64,000 bases of DNA from Brachyhypopomus gauderio (taxonomy: Eukaryota > Chordata > Actinopteri > Gymnotiformes > Hypopomidae), in assembly GCF_052324685.1 (NCBI RefSeq), contig NC_135219.1, positions 24,019,032 to 24,083,031 of the forward strand, given 5' to 3'. How positions within the stretch are numbered: the stretch's first letter is position 1; the number at the start of each line of letters is the position of its first letter. Below are positions 1-12,300 of the stretch, piece after piece. The notes beneath the pieces were generated by a model that saw only the letters and a list, made by a program, of their open reading frames with translations, was not told the DNA's origin and searched no databases. The position numbers were made by a program, and so were the translations under genes.

Positions 1-2680
1 CAGAGTGCTTTCAATTCACATCAATTTAGCCCAATTAAACTGCTCTGCATCTACGAAGAGGGCTTTAGAGCTGCATTTCAACCCACCCCTTTCAATTATG
101 CCGGAGGAAAAAGATCCTGCTTTCACAGATGCGCTGGATATTTTGAGACTTTCACTGTTATCTTGCGCATCCCTGTGGGTGAGAGCCACCTCGCTGCGAG
201 GCAGCCCGACGCCTGAGGATGAGGAGGTGAAGAAGTCCTGCGCCTTCGTCACGCTTTGCTGGCACGTGACGTGTAACAGTGTGAGCATGATGGGTGTGCG
301 CTAAGTCCCACTACGTTAAAGATTCATTGCTTCTTGTTGCATGAAAGGTCCCCCAGATGGATTGGTTGATGTCTTACGATTACAGTGCCTTTACACCAAC
401 TCTCAAAAGAAACACGGGGCATACGTACTGTGAGGATGTGGTTTGCCTATCCCTTACAGTTTACAGAAAGGTCACCCTATGAAGAAATGTTTAAGTTGTT
501 CATACAGATACAAAACCACTGTGTTGGGTTTTTTTTTGTTTTTTTAAGAGACATCCGTATGACCTTGCATTGGGTCGCGTATGTGAAGGGAGTGTTCCAT
601 TAACTGTAGTTTTCTATATGAAAATCACACAAAAGCAGCTATTCAGAAGAAAATAGAAAAATGAAGCCCTCTGGAAGGAAACCTTAAAAATGCAACACAA
701 TAGTGAAAAAAACTATTGTATTGTACCATCAAACATTAAATACTTATAGAGAAAACCTTGAATTTCCTTTTGTGGATCTCTTATAAGAGCTCTGTCTCTC
801 TATACATCTACTGATGCAGATCCACTTGCTTGTAAAACCAGTAGTGACCATTCAATCAATAACTGCAATCTTTACCCAAGCAAGCCAAATGATAAATAGT
901 TGTTCTTAGGCCAGGTGAAGTAACCCCATGGTTGGGTTTCATATAATTGTCTTAGACCAGGCCTGCTGAAGCAACCCTGGGTGATTTATTTTGCAGGCCC
1001 ATAATGTGAGTATACAGCTTTGTTACTAAACACTGACATTCACTGGGGGTTATCAATACAGACATCTAATGCAGAATACACAGGTGAATTAAAATGTCAC
1101 ATTAAACATGAAACATTACATTAATAAGGAGCCTATTAACTCCACACACCAGTCTGAGGAAAGATCAGCTATACGTTACTTACATATTGCATAGAGCGCA
1201 GTAACCTTGACTCTGAGTGGGTTTCATCATCCAGAGCATTAGCCGCGTGTGCTTTTTGGTAAAATCTTGGTCCTTGTCCTTAGACTCAGCGTATTTGATG
1301 TCTTTAGACCAGATCTGCCCCTCTTTATCTGTGCACATCTGAGATATTCATCCTAATGACCAATGAGCAGCTGTATGCAGGTTAATTGGCTTTTTTACTT
1401 TGACCCAGAGAGGCATTTCATCTTCATCTGCCTTATCCTATAGGACACGACCTCCATCTTCAGACCACTGTCTTCTGCAGTACCATTATCAAATATCAAA
1501 TTATCAAAATAATGGACCATAAAAGCCATTTTTGTAGCAAATGCTTAAGCCACTTCAGTCTAAGCCAGCTAGACAATTATTGGAATTAGCAGAGTATTAT
1601 TTGAAGCACCTTAACCATCCATTGCCATCAAAACATTTTCCCCCTCTTTTTGTCCAGGTTAAGAATTATTTGAATGATGTTGGGTCTGTTTTCCAGCTAC
1701 AAATGAAGTCTAATAATATATGAAAAAAAGGCTTTTCAATTGAGATTGCCCAATGTCTTCATAACCTTGTCCAACATTGAACATGATGATAGACCCTTTG
1801 CCTAAATAATTTGCTTCAGCCAGACTTATTAGGTAAAGACATCGGTACAATACGACATTTTGTTTGCACATTACAAGAATACCATAATAACTTTGCCTGA
1901 ACAACATGATAAATAGACATACTTTATAAAGAATTATCTTGCAATGATAAAACCAGCATACCATTGGGTGAAGTAACGTGGCCACCACTAGTCCCATAAT
2001 GAAGCTAATTGCGTTTGCGTATGAATGTCGGACAAGGTGAGTAACCGCCACCACTGGCTTGCCATCTCTTTACAAAACAAAGCAGACCTAAAGAGGTTCC
2101 TCCTCAAATGTATCCTGAAAGAACCCCATGGTTCAACACCCTAGGCGTGGCTTGGAGGTGTAAATTGATCTTTTGTGCAGTCTGAATTCATCCTAAGCTT
2201 TTCATGTAGAGGCATCACAAACGTTTGGACATACAGGCCTGCTAATCACCAGACACGAGAGAGGAGTAAGGACAATGTCTCATCAGAATGTTCTAGAAGC
2301 TTGTTAAAAGCAGTATGGTCACTCCTGCTATAAATGTGCACGTTCGAGAGAGCTGTGGGAATCTCATAATTTGAATGGGATTTGAATAACGGCTTATTTG
2401 AAATTCATAGAAGCTTGTTTAACGTGGTGTGGTCACTCAGCAATATATGCATTTAACTGGGATAGCATTTTGAAATGGAATTTGATAACTTCTTTTGATC
2501 AAATGTATGATTTTTTAAACTGCTATGCTTAGAGCAGATAATTCTAGAAAAGTTACGCTGCCCTTAATTATATTACTGATACTATGAAAACATAAAGGGT
2601 GTTGTGTTTTGAAACATTCCTCTGAAATGTTGATGCCACAAAGTGTATTTGTGTTCCAATTGCAGTGCAGATGTGTTTCA

Positions 2681-2740
2681 ATTAGATATTAATAAGCTAT
2701 CACTACACTCATTAGATATTAATAACCTATCACTACACTC
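2681..2740. repeat. 30-bp tandem repeat, two copies
   Basis: Two adjacent 30-bp units (2681-2710 and 2711-2740) begin attagatattaata and end ctatcactacactc. They differ at one position. There is no coding or structural role that I can see. Confidence 0.9.
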
Positions 2741-3482
2741 ATGGAGCTGTTTTAGATTACCTAAAAAAACCATGACGTTGAAGTTTCAGAGAAGAACAGG
2801 AGAACTGGGTGCTGAACAGCAGGTTGGTGCTGCCGTAAGACAGAAGCACACAGTGGGTCCGCAACCAGGACACAATGATGACGGCCCGCCATGTTGAGCA
2901 AATGCATTTATGGTCCTTTGTGAAGCACCTCATTATGTGCAGGGCCGATTCATTAAGTAATTGGTCTCCAGTTGTTTACATGAGTATTAAGGTTGTCCAT
3001 TCAGGAACCTCTGAGAGACACATTGTCCTAATGTTACATGTGATGAATACAGAATGAGATCTGGACCTATGTGCAAAAGGCTGCTAGCTGTAGGCCTACT
3101 GATTCAGGATCAGCAGAGCTGTAGCAAACACGTTGACTAAGACCAGGTCGCGGGGTATAATTCTGAACTCAGCTCAGTGTTCTTGTACTGAGATGTTTCA
3201 TGAATGCCAGCTGTGGATTGTAAATTCTCACTGGTGCTCCACTGAATGGCTGTGGGAAGGAACTAAGAGCTGGCTGCATTGTAATGACTCCATGCCTCAT
3301 AAAGAGTGCAGATTTAATGCATTCAAACTCCACAAAAAAGCAACAATTAGCACATTTATCTGGGCTTGTTTCTCCATTATGATTTTAGAAATTAGAAATT
3401 GATATGTCTTTTCTTTTTTCTTTTGTTTTCTGGAACACAAATAGATTTGATCTGAGTGAATAGTGTGGGAATGTGAAAACTG

Positions 3483-3488
<6 letters not shown>

Positions 3489-3550
<62 letters not shown>
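3489..3550. repeat. (CA)n microsatellite followed by (TA)n
   Basis: About 25 uninterrupted CA dinucleotides are followed by a short TA run. This is simple sequence; the cysteine-valine type reading frames across it are artefacts. Confidence 0.98.
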
Positions 3551-3916
3551 GTTGCAGCCTATATAGACCAGAAGATGGCCTCCTTCTGCAGTCTGTACAC
3601 TAACGTAGGAACTACAAACTACTTAACAAACCAGCTTGGCACAGCGACATCAAACTGTCACCTGCAACCCACATGGTAAAAATAGATCCCTCTCAAACTC
3701 ACAAAACAGCTCCCTTATCACATATGATGCCATTGAGTCTTTTTTGTTATCATAATTAGAAATTCACATTTCTCATAAGTGCATTTCTTATACACACCAG
3801 TTTAAAAGGGGAACATGCACAGCCTGCAACTTGACTTGTACCAAATAAAACCACAAGGGGACAGTCAAACTTAGACTGGGTAAACTGGGTAATTGAGTCA
3901 ACTAAGTTCTTACCTA

Positions 3917-3917
<1 letters not shown>

Positions 3918-3951
<34 letters not shown>
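3918..3951. repeat. (CA)n microsatellite
   Basis: A run of about 16 CA dinucleotides in intergenic DNA. Confidence 0.97.
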
Positions 3952-3954
<3 letters not shown>

Positions 3955-5967
3955 TTTTACTAGCCTACTATATCAGAATCTTATTTTAAGATTAAAAGAT
4001 CAAATATCTTCAGGCATTTATGTATCCTGAAGCACAAAGAGCAAGTTTAATCTTTCTTTTTAATTGGATATAAGATGGGAATATATAGTCAAATGTATTC
4101 CAAACGTTAAACTTGTATGTTAAAATATTTTGTATTTAAAGATCATACACATGCTGAAGGAATGTTGCAGTCGAAGGGAGATGAATGTTTATTTGTAGTA
4201 ACATTGTATGCGTGTGACATATAACTACATAACATTTTTAATTGGTCCTGTGAACTACGCTAAAGCAAAACACTACTTCAGGTTCTTGCTTTGTTTGATT
4301 TTATCACACAACGTTGTACACTTAAACCGTAAAGCTGGCCGTCACAAAGCATCAATGAGCTTTCGAAAAGAATATTTAGCAGTTGGTATGCAATTGTTTT
4401 GAAAGTCTTCCCTAGTCTCACCTCTTGTTGATTGATATGAACTATAAATACATTAACTAGTTTTCTATGGTGTGTGCGCAAGCTAGTGTGTGCTTTGTAT
4501 TAAAATATTCAGACAGTAAGATGCATTAATGAATAAGGCTTTCGGTTTGTAGATGTAATGGGAGTTAAGTGCACATTGTCCAGCCGTGAAGAGAAATATA
4601 AGAGAAGGACTAATATCTGCATATGTAATCAGACCAAAGCCTCTGATAGAGATGAGTATTAAAGCAAGAACCCCATATATGGACTAAACCCATGTTATTT
4701 GGAAAGAACAGAGTAGCAAAGTGTTAGCCTATATGTATTTGTAAGTGCAATTAAAAGACATTAACCCCTTGTTCGCTGCATGATGGTCCACGTGAAGTGC
4801 CGGATGGACTTGGTTCATATGTCAAATGAGACAAACTGAAAATGACAATGAAATAGTCTAAATGAAAGCAGACACAAAGGTCGCGTACAAACCCACATTT
4901 CACCTCCCATTTACTTACTGGATGAGAGCACACTTTGGTCAAAGCATGGTTACTGTAAAGTTTCTTTGTAACTTTATAGAACCCCCATGGCAAAATGAGA
5001 AATTATTATTATTATTTTATATACAAATTAATTTAGCACATATAGACACAGAAACATGTTTGGCTAATAAAACGTGTAAACCTAACACACGTGCTTTACT
5101 TCGCTGAGTTTGTATTTACAGATGTGAGTCAACTCAGTTCAGTTCAAGCTGCTGAATTTTTGCAGATGCAGTAGCTGGCAAAGTGCTAATTGAGAAAAAA
5201 AGAAAAGAGATTAATATAACACTGAACGAAGATGTACTGGTGATTAATAAATATTCTTACCATATGGAAGATAAGAAAGACAGCATTGCTCAAGCTGGTT
5301 CAGCAGACGGGGTCATGCAGCACAGATCCAAACCCCAGAACCGTCAATCAAATGTGTGTATAAAACAGTGAATGTAACTTCATTTCACCCAGCGCCGCTG
5401 CTACATTTTGTGTTTGTGTGATGTGATGAACGAGTTTTTATAATCAACTATACGTGTTTTAATCACCTGGTCGGAGCAGGAGATTCGGACCAAGATTAAT
5501 AGCAGCACAGTTCAGCTGTCTGATTAAGTCCAGTCGAAGTCACATGCTATGTTACCGTTCTGTAGAGAAATACATGAATACACGATTTGCCATTCTGTAG
5601 TGTGTACAGTGGGTAGAAGAAAACAAGCAGTTTTTTGTTCAGAGTCAAGGATGAGGAGGAAAGATCTCGACATCTCTTGGTGAGTGTAGACAAAGACGAG
5701 AGACTATTTGGATAAACATTGGCGTGTACTGAAGGCAAAACTGTCGAGCTACATTTACGCCACTTTTATGGTTTTTTCATTTAGAAATAACTTCTAAACA
5801 TTTGACGAACAAATGTGAATTTTCATATTTCAGAAACTTTAGACATCTCATAAGTAAGATACTAAGTTAGGATAAAACAACTACACAAAACAAAAAACAA
5901 AAATGTTTACATGCCATGATGTTTAAGAGTAAAGGGCAATATAAATAAAATGTATTATAAATAAAAT

Positions 5968-5968
<1 letters not shown>

Positions 5969-6017
<49 letters not shown>
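5969..6017. repeat. (TTA)n microsatellite
   Basis: About 16 TTA/ATT triplets directly precede the xrn2 promoter region. The run reads as poly-asparagine on the minus strand, which I treat as an artefact. Confidence 0.97.
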
Positions 6018-6019
<2 letters not shown>

Positions 6020-6091
6020 GCCGGAACAACACCCATCTAAGCTGTAACTCGATAAGAGCGTTCACGTTTGAGATGAATAATACTAATACAG

Positions 6092-6198
6092 TCTTCCTGT
6101 AGGGGGCGCTCCAGCGCTGCAGTACACCCCATGACCTTCCTGTACGGGGCGCTCCAGCGCTGCAGTACACCCCATGACCTTCCTGTAGGGGGCGCGCT
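6092..6198 (+). promoter_or_regulatory. Three tandem units with CTCF-like core upstream of xrn2
   Basis: A unit of about 43 bp containing cttcctgtagggggcgctc and ccagcgctgcagtacacccc is repeated, with the third copy cut short. The core windows are 6096-6109, 6139-6152 and 6182-6195. Copies 1 and 3 read CCTGTAGGGGGCGC, which matches the published CTCF consensus CCRSYAGRKGGCRS at all but the third base. Copy 2 has an extra mismatch (TACGG for TAGGG). The array lies just upstream of the predicted xrn2 start region. Binding is inferred, not shown. Confidence 0.5.
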
Positions 6199-6228
6199 GG
6201 AGCCCATGACCTCCCCCGTGAACCCGGA

Positions 6229-6234
6229 TATAAA
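6229..6234 (+). promoter_or_regulatory. Candidate TATA box of xrn2
   Basis: TATAAA lies 126 bases upstream of the xrn2 start codon, in a GC-rich stretch (roughly 6100-6450) that looks like a CpG-rich promoter. A start site about 30 bases downstream would leave a 5' leader of about 100 bases. Housekeeping promoters often lack a TATA box, so this may be coincidental. Confidence 0.4.
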
Positions 6235-6359
6235 CCCTCGCTCCGCGCAGCTGCAGAACGAGCGTGTTGTTGTTCAGCGCGCTGGTGGAGTTACTGCAGG
6301 ATCTCACCGCGCTGCTGCTCTTTTACACATTTTAACACTTTCAGAGTATTTTAAGGACG

Positions 6360-9300
6360 ATGGGTGTTCCGGCGTTTTTCCGTTGGTTGAGTCGCAAGTA
6401 TCCGAGTATAATCGTTCACTGCCTGGAGGAGAAGGTGAGACTAGCGCGGATGCTAAAGGCCTCAGATGCTACATTAGCAAAATAAAAACACATTAAAACA
6501 GAATAAAACACAATAAACACATTAAACCGCAGTATTATCGCTGCGGCTCTGGACGTGTCCTCTACCCGCTACAGTGGTTGTGTTCCCGTGTGTATCCGCG
6601 CTAGCCGCCACTAGCCGGATGCTAACTGTGTGGTTTAGTTGTTTAACTGTAGCAGCACTGCCCGCGTTACGCCGCCAGACCGGGTTATGTAGACCGACCG
6701 GGTTATGTAGACCGACCGGGTTAATATAGACCAGACTTATTTAGACCGACCGAGTTATATAGACCGGGTTTAACTCTAACGCGTCGTTGTGATGTGTGAG
6801 CAGCTCCACGGCTCACAGTCTCAGGGCAGCTGGACGGTAGTTGAGGTGTAAATACAGCAGTTCGGTTACACACCGTGTGTGTGTGTGCGTGCTCGGCGCT
6901 GATGGGTTTGTGTAGCAGGTTTCAAACTCAGCCAACATGTGTTTATTTGGTTTCTTTTAGTCCAAGGAATGCAATGGAGTCCGAATACCAGTGGACACCA
7001 GTAAACCCAACCCAAACGAGGTGGAGTTTGACAACCTGTATCTGGACATGAATGGCATCATCCACCCCTGTACACACCCTGAAGACAAGTGAGTAATGCA
7101 GTTGGGAATGTTACCAAAACACTCAACCTCATACAAACACATCTGTTCTTAAATACCTCTTCTTTTAAGGATTAGCTGCATTTGCCTCGTGTGTAGAATA
7201 CGTATGTTTTCTCGTATGTAGAATTCTCTTGGGTTTGAATAAATTCAGGAGTCATCTGAACCTGTTATACAAATCATGCACAGCTGTTTCCCAACGGGGG
7301 ATTGGATGGATTAATAATAATGGATTATGGATTGATTAATAGATAACTAATTCACCATTACATTATGAGAATTGTTGATGTTTAATGGGATATCGCAATA
7401 CGATTTATACATTACTATTTAACATTTAGTCTGCTGATTTAGCATGGAAATTTAAATTTTGACAAACAATTCAGTTTGTGATTGGTGAACACCTGGTGAG
7501 TGATGTTACCTAATGATTTATGATCTTGAAATTCATAATTCATTTGCATCATTTAAAACCTGATTTGTATAGAGTCACAGTCGAGGGGACACGGTCTGTT
7601 TCACCACACATCAGCGCAGCATCACCTCTTATTAATTCTCTTGTCTATCGCTGCCTCAACCACCTCCAGTTTTAGTGTCTTGTCTCAATTCCCCTTTATT
7701 GTTAATTTCATTGGTGATGTAGTACAGAGTGTTCTGGTCGGACCAGGCAGGGTGTGTAACTTTACAAAGCTGTTTCTCTTTATTAAGGTCATTTATGACA
7801 ATGTGGTGAATTTGTGAGTCTGACAGTCATGCAAACTGAACTTATGACAAAAAGTTGAAAAATGTGCAAAAATGTTCATGCATGAGGTGTTTTGTTGTAG
7901 AGTACCTTAGATTTGTTTCATCATTCTCTCAGGCCAGCACCCAAAAACGAAGATGAGATGATGGTTGCTATTTTCGAGTACATTGACCGTCTCTTCAACA
8001 TTGTCCGTCCCAGGAGAGTTCTGTACATGGCAATCGATGGGGTTGTAAGTATTCATGGCATGAATTTCCTGCCCGCCTGTGTCATAGCGGCCACGCGGTT
8101 CTCGGAGGTGCTCACTGCCAATGGGACTGCGCAGACATCTGTGTGTTGTACATGGTCTGTTTGTCAGGCACCCCGTGCCAAAATGAACCAACAGAGATCC
8201 AGAAGGTTCCGGGCCTCCAAAGAAGGCGTGGAGCTCACTGAAGAGAAACACAGGATGAGGGAGGAGGTTTTGCAGAGGGGTAAGGCCACATTTTTACTGC
8301 TTCTCTCTCCAGCAGCGAGTGACTTTTCTGAAGCCCATCAGCTCCTTACACAACACCTTCAGATTCTCTCCCTAATCAGTTCTGCAGTGTGTTAAATGTG
8401 AAGGCATTCCTCACTTGACAGGAAAAGTCATAATTTCATTTACCTCTATTAATCTATTACCTCTTAAGCTTTTAAGGTGGTGGTTGTGATGGATTTTTTG
8501 TGTTTTTGGTTTTTTTTTTAACTTAATGAAAGTCTGCGCCGTGTGCTGAAACCGATTCCCTTTTTAAGGTGGATACCTGCCACCTGAAGAAATAAAAGAG
8601 CGATTTGACAGCAATTGCATTACTCCTGTAAGTGAGCGTTGTTGTTTTCAGCATGAGCATTGATTAATTTAAGCGTAATGGGGGCTACGTAGTTAATCTG
8701 GCTTTATATGATTGGTTCTGAATGTAAAGGCCAGATTAAAGAGTTTCTGTGGTGATTCACATTGACATTGAGGTTAAGTTCAAGACCAGGTTTAATCCAT
8801 GCCCAGGAAGCCAGCTCTTTCATATTCTCTAGTTAAGAGCTGCTTAGATCATGAATGTTTACCTTGGTTTAATAGGCTTACGTTGCTTATGCATTGCTTT
8901 GTACATGTTGGCCTCCACATTGCCGGTTATTTGGGTTTCTGTGTGTTGTGCTAAGGGCACAGAGTTCATGGACAACCTTGCCAAGTGCTTGAGGTACTAC
9001 GTTGCCGAGAGACTGACCAGTGACCCTGGGTGGCGTACTCTCACAGTAGGTCAAAGGGCATTCAGCCGAATCTTACTGTGTGGGGTTTGTTTTTGTTTAC
9101 ATTTCTTTAAGGTGGGAAAATGTAATTATTTATTTACATACTTTTTGCATGCTTAATTATTAGGCTACATGGTAGGTCAGTAGACCAAGGGGTTAACACA
9201 AAGATCATAGCATGAACACGCACTGTGGATCTGTAAGGTGCTCTGAACAAGAGCATCTGTCAGGTGTTGAAAACGTAAAGTAACGTTTTTACCTTCATTC

Positions 9301-12300
9301 AGCTGCGGTCAGGTTTGCTCTTCTGTGCCATTGCTGACGTCCAGTTTGGCTCTGCAGGTCTTTCTGTCCGACGCCAGTGTTCCTGGAGAGGGAGAACATA
9401 AGATCATGGACTTCATCAGGAGACAGAGAGGTAGGCGTCTGACCTGTACAAGCAGGTTTCAGTGCATCTCAGCTGATGTTTACCGGCCCATGTTTTGCTA
9501 TGAACACAAGCGAATGAATATGAAATGTGTGCATTTGCATAATACTTTTTTTCCCCCCCTCTTCTTCAGCTCAGCCAAATCACGACCCAAATACTCATCA
9601 CTGCCTCTGTGGAGCAGATGGTAAGTGAATCGTTTATTTATCATTTAATATTTCGCCTTAAACTAGAACGCTCCTTATACTATAACTCAGCCGCCACACC
9701 TTATCGACAAATAATATTTACAAAATGAAATTTGTCCTGAATTTGCTCCTTGGTTCCGTTCCGTGGTGGTGACAAATTGCGATAATAAGCTTGTGGACGG
9801 TGGAGAGGGATTTGTAGAGCTGGCTTGGTAATGGAAGAGAAGCGTCGTGAATAGGAGCGATTACACCGGACATGCTGTATGAAGAGTGGAGCAATCCACT
9901 GCATGCGACGCACTTAGGACACAATGGCGGGGGGAGGACGGTGCGTGCGCTTTTAAAGAGCGCCTCGCCGTGTTTACGTCTTTCAGCAACTCTGAAGGGG
10001 CCTCTTGGGGGAAGCTGCCATTGTGCGAACCACATTTATGTGAATATTACATATAACCAGACACGTCATTAATTCTTATCGTGTTTGTCGTGGTCTTCAG
10101 CGGCCGGCTGTGTGTGCGTCGCCGTGGATGTCATTATAGTTGTCGTTGTTCCCAAGGACGCGTTGCTGTTTGTGTTTTGCGATCGCACGCACGCACGGCC
10201 TCTCTCGAGCGCGCACTGATCAGGTGTCTCTTGTGCCGAGCAGCTGATCTGATCATGCTGGGTCTGGCCACGCACGAGCCCAACTTCACCATCATCCGGG
10301 AGGAGTTCAAGCCCAACAAGCCCAGACCCTGTGCCCTGTGTGGACAGATGGGCCATGAGATTAAAGACTGCCAGGGAGTGGCTCGGGAGAAGAGAGGAGA
10401 GGTGCCGTCTCCCCGAAGCACCGCACGTCTGGTCCATGGCCGGCGTTGCCACACTCAATACACCAATACCTTCATTTGATTTGTGTTTACGTCTTAATCT
10501 TGTGTTTACGTCTCGTCCTCCAGCACGATGAATTTGCAGACACTGTCCCGGTGTCCGAACAGGAGTTCATATTCATTCGCTTGTGTGTTCTGCGAGAGGT
10601 GAGATCTGATTTCACTTTACTTCTAAGAATATCTGCTACATTTACTATGACTACTGCTTCTAATCATGATTATCTTATGATTATTTGCTATTAAGGTATT
10701 ATTGTTTTTGTTGTGACCTGTGTAATGGCACTCTGGTGAGCTGGACTGGTTGTATGTGAGCGAGCGCTGGTGAGCTGGACTGGTTGTATGTGAGCGAGCG
10801 CTGGTGTGCCTCCGTGTGGGGAGTGTGAGCGTGACTGACTCCGCCTCTACCCCAGTATCTGCAGCGGGAGCTGACCATGGCCAGCCTGCCCTTCCCCTTT
10901 GACTTTGAGCGGAGCGTGGACGACTGGGTCTTCATGTGTTTCTTCGTGGGCAACGATTTCCTGCCCCATTTGCCCTCTTTAGAAATCAGGTAGGCGCCGA
11001 CGGCCCTCCAGAGTGGCGTTTGGAGTGTTTGCCTGAAGTATGTTGTGCTGGAGTGGGTTTAGTTTGGGTTCGCCCCACTCAGGATCCACTCAGGGTTTAT
11101 AGTTGTGGGATGTTGTTTTGCTGTTGATGAAGGGAAAAGGTTGATCAAGATTATAGAAATGTGTGGGTCTTCTTTTTGAGTAATCCTGTTTAATTTAATA
11201 TACGTTTCATGTAAGAATTTTCCCCTATTTTCCTCCCCTTGCAATATTGTGTATTAAATCACCCAGGCGTTTTGATCATGTATAACAGTGTGTGTGCCTC
11301 TCAAACTTCTTGTGTGTGTGTGTGTGTGGCTTGCAGAGAGGGTGCCATCGATCGGCTCGTGGGCATTTACAAAGACGTTGTGCACAGGACCGGGGTAATG
11401 AGCACGTTGTCACGCGTTTCTGCACGTCTGGGCAGGTGGAGTGAGAGAGATGCGCTAACGTGCCTTCTTCCACAGGGCTACCTGACGGAGAACGGCTTTG
11501 TCAACCTGGAGCGGGTGGAGCTGATCATGCAGGCTGTGGGGGTTGCCGAGGACAACATCTTCAAGAAGCGCAAAGAGGACGATGTACGTAGACACTACGC
11601 TCGGCCCGCGGCGATGACGATGGGGTCAAAACGGGGGCGCGTCCGGGGACAACCCCGGACAACGCTCCTCTGTAGCGGGTGCTGCGAGCGATTAAAGTAA
11701 CTCGTGCTTTTTCTGCAGGAAAATTTCAAAAGGAGAATGAAGGAGAAGAAGAAACGGATGAAAGTAAGTGAAATTGGTTTATGGTCTTTCTTCAACTCGC
11801 CTTTCATTCAGAACGAGGTTTTTCTAAGAGGTTTTAAGCTATGTCAAGGTGTTTTTAAACGAACCTTTGAACTTTGCACGCACTCAGATTCACGCGCAGC
11901 CTGTGAATCGCGCCCGTGCGCAAGGTCGTTTAATTGAATTGAACGCTTCTGAATACGAGATTTTATTATTTGATTTTGATGGTGGAATATTCACGTATAA
12001 TGAATGCTGAACCTGTTGCCTCGGCGTGGGGACCTGCTGGAGATAGCGTGGTAGGGGGAAATACCGGCAGGGCCTTGTTCGAGTGAACATGGCAGTCATT
12101 CACATTTAGGACATTCACAAACAAGGACGGTATGTTCTACACATGTAGGAGCTGCTGTAGTTCTGTGTGTTTCAGCCCCAACGCTGAACACATTTGGGTT
12201 ACGTACTTTAACAGAACTGAAACTTCCTCATACATTTTGTACAGCCCAGTGTGAGCAGGTTTAGGGGAGTTGAAGCAGGGATTAAGTAAATAAACGTATT

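Larger units (their letters stand above)
1..6090. other. Intergenic region upstream of xrn2, no gene supported
   Basis: No open reading frame here has a recognisable domain, splice-site support or codon character. The longest are 60 to 115 codons and overlap stops in other frames. The stretch is AT-rich and holds two CA microsatellites, a TTA microsatellite, a two-copy 30-bp tandem repeat, and a diverged duplicated motif around 2298 and 2410 that shares the core agaagcttgtt. In human the gene on this side of XRN2 is KIZ. I see no trace of it, so it is either outside the window or moved. Confidence 0.6.

Noticed and set aside
5..304. 99-codon plus frame at the window start
   Set aside because: No recognisable domain, an overlapping minus frame of similar length, and no flanking splice sites consistent with a gene such as KIZ.
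7907..8395. Long frame covering two xrn2 exons as a stand-alone gene
   Set aside because: It joins xrn2 exons 3 and 4 through an intron that happens to be open; exon borders and homology show it is part of xrn2.
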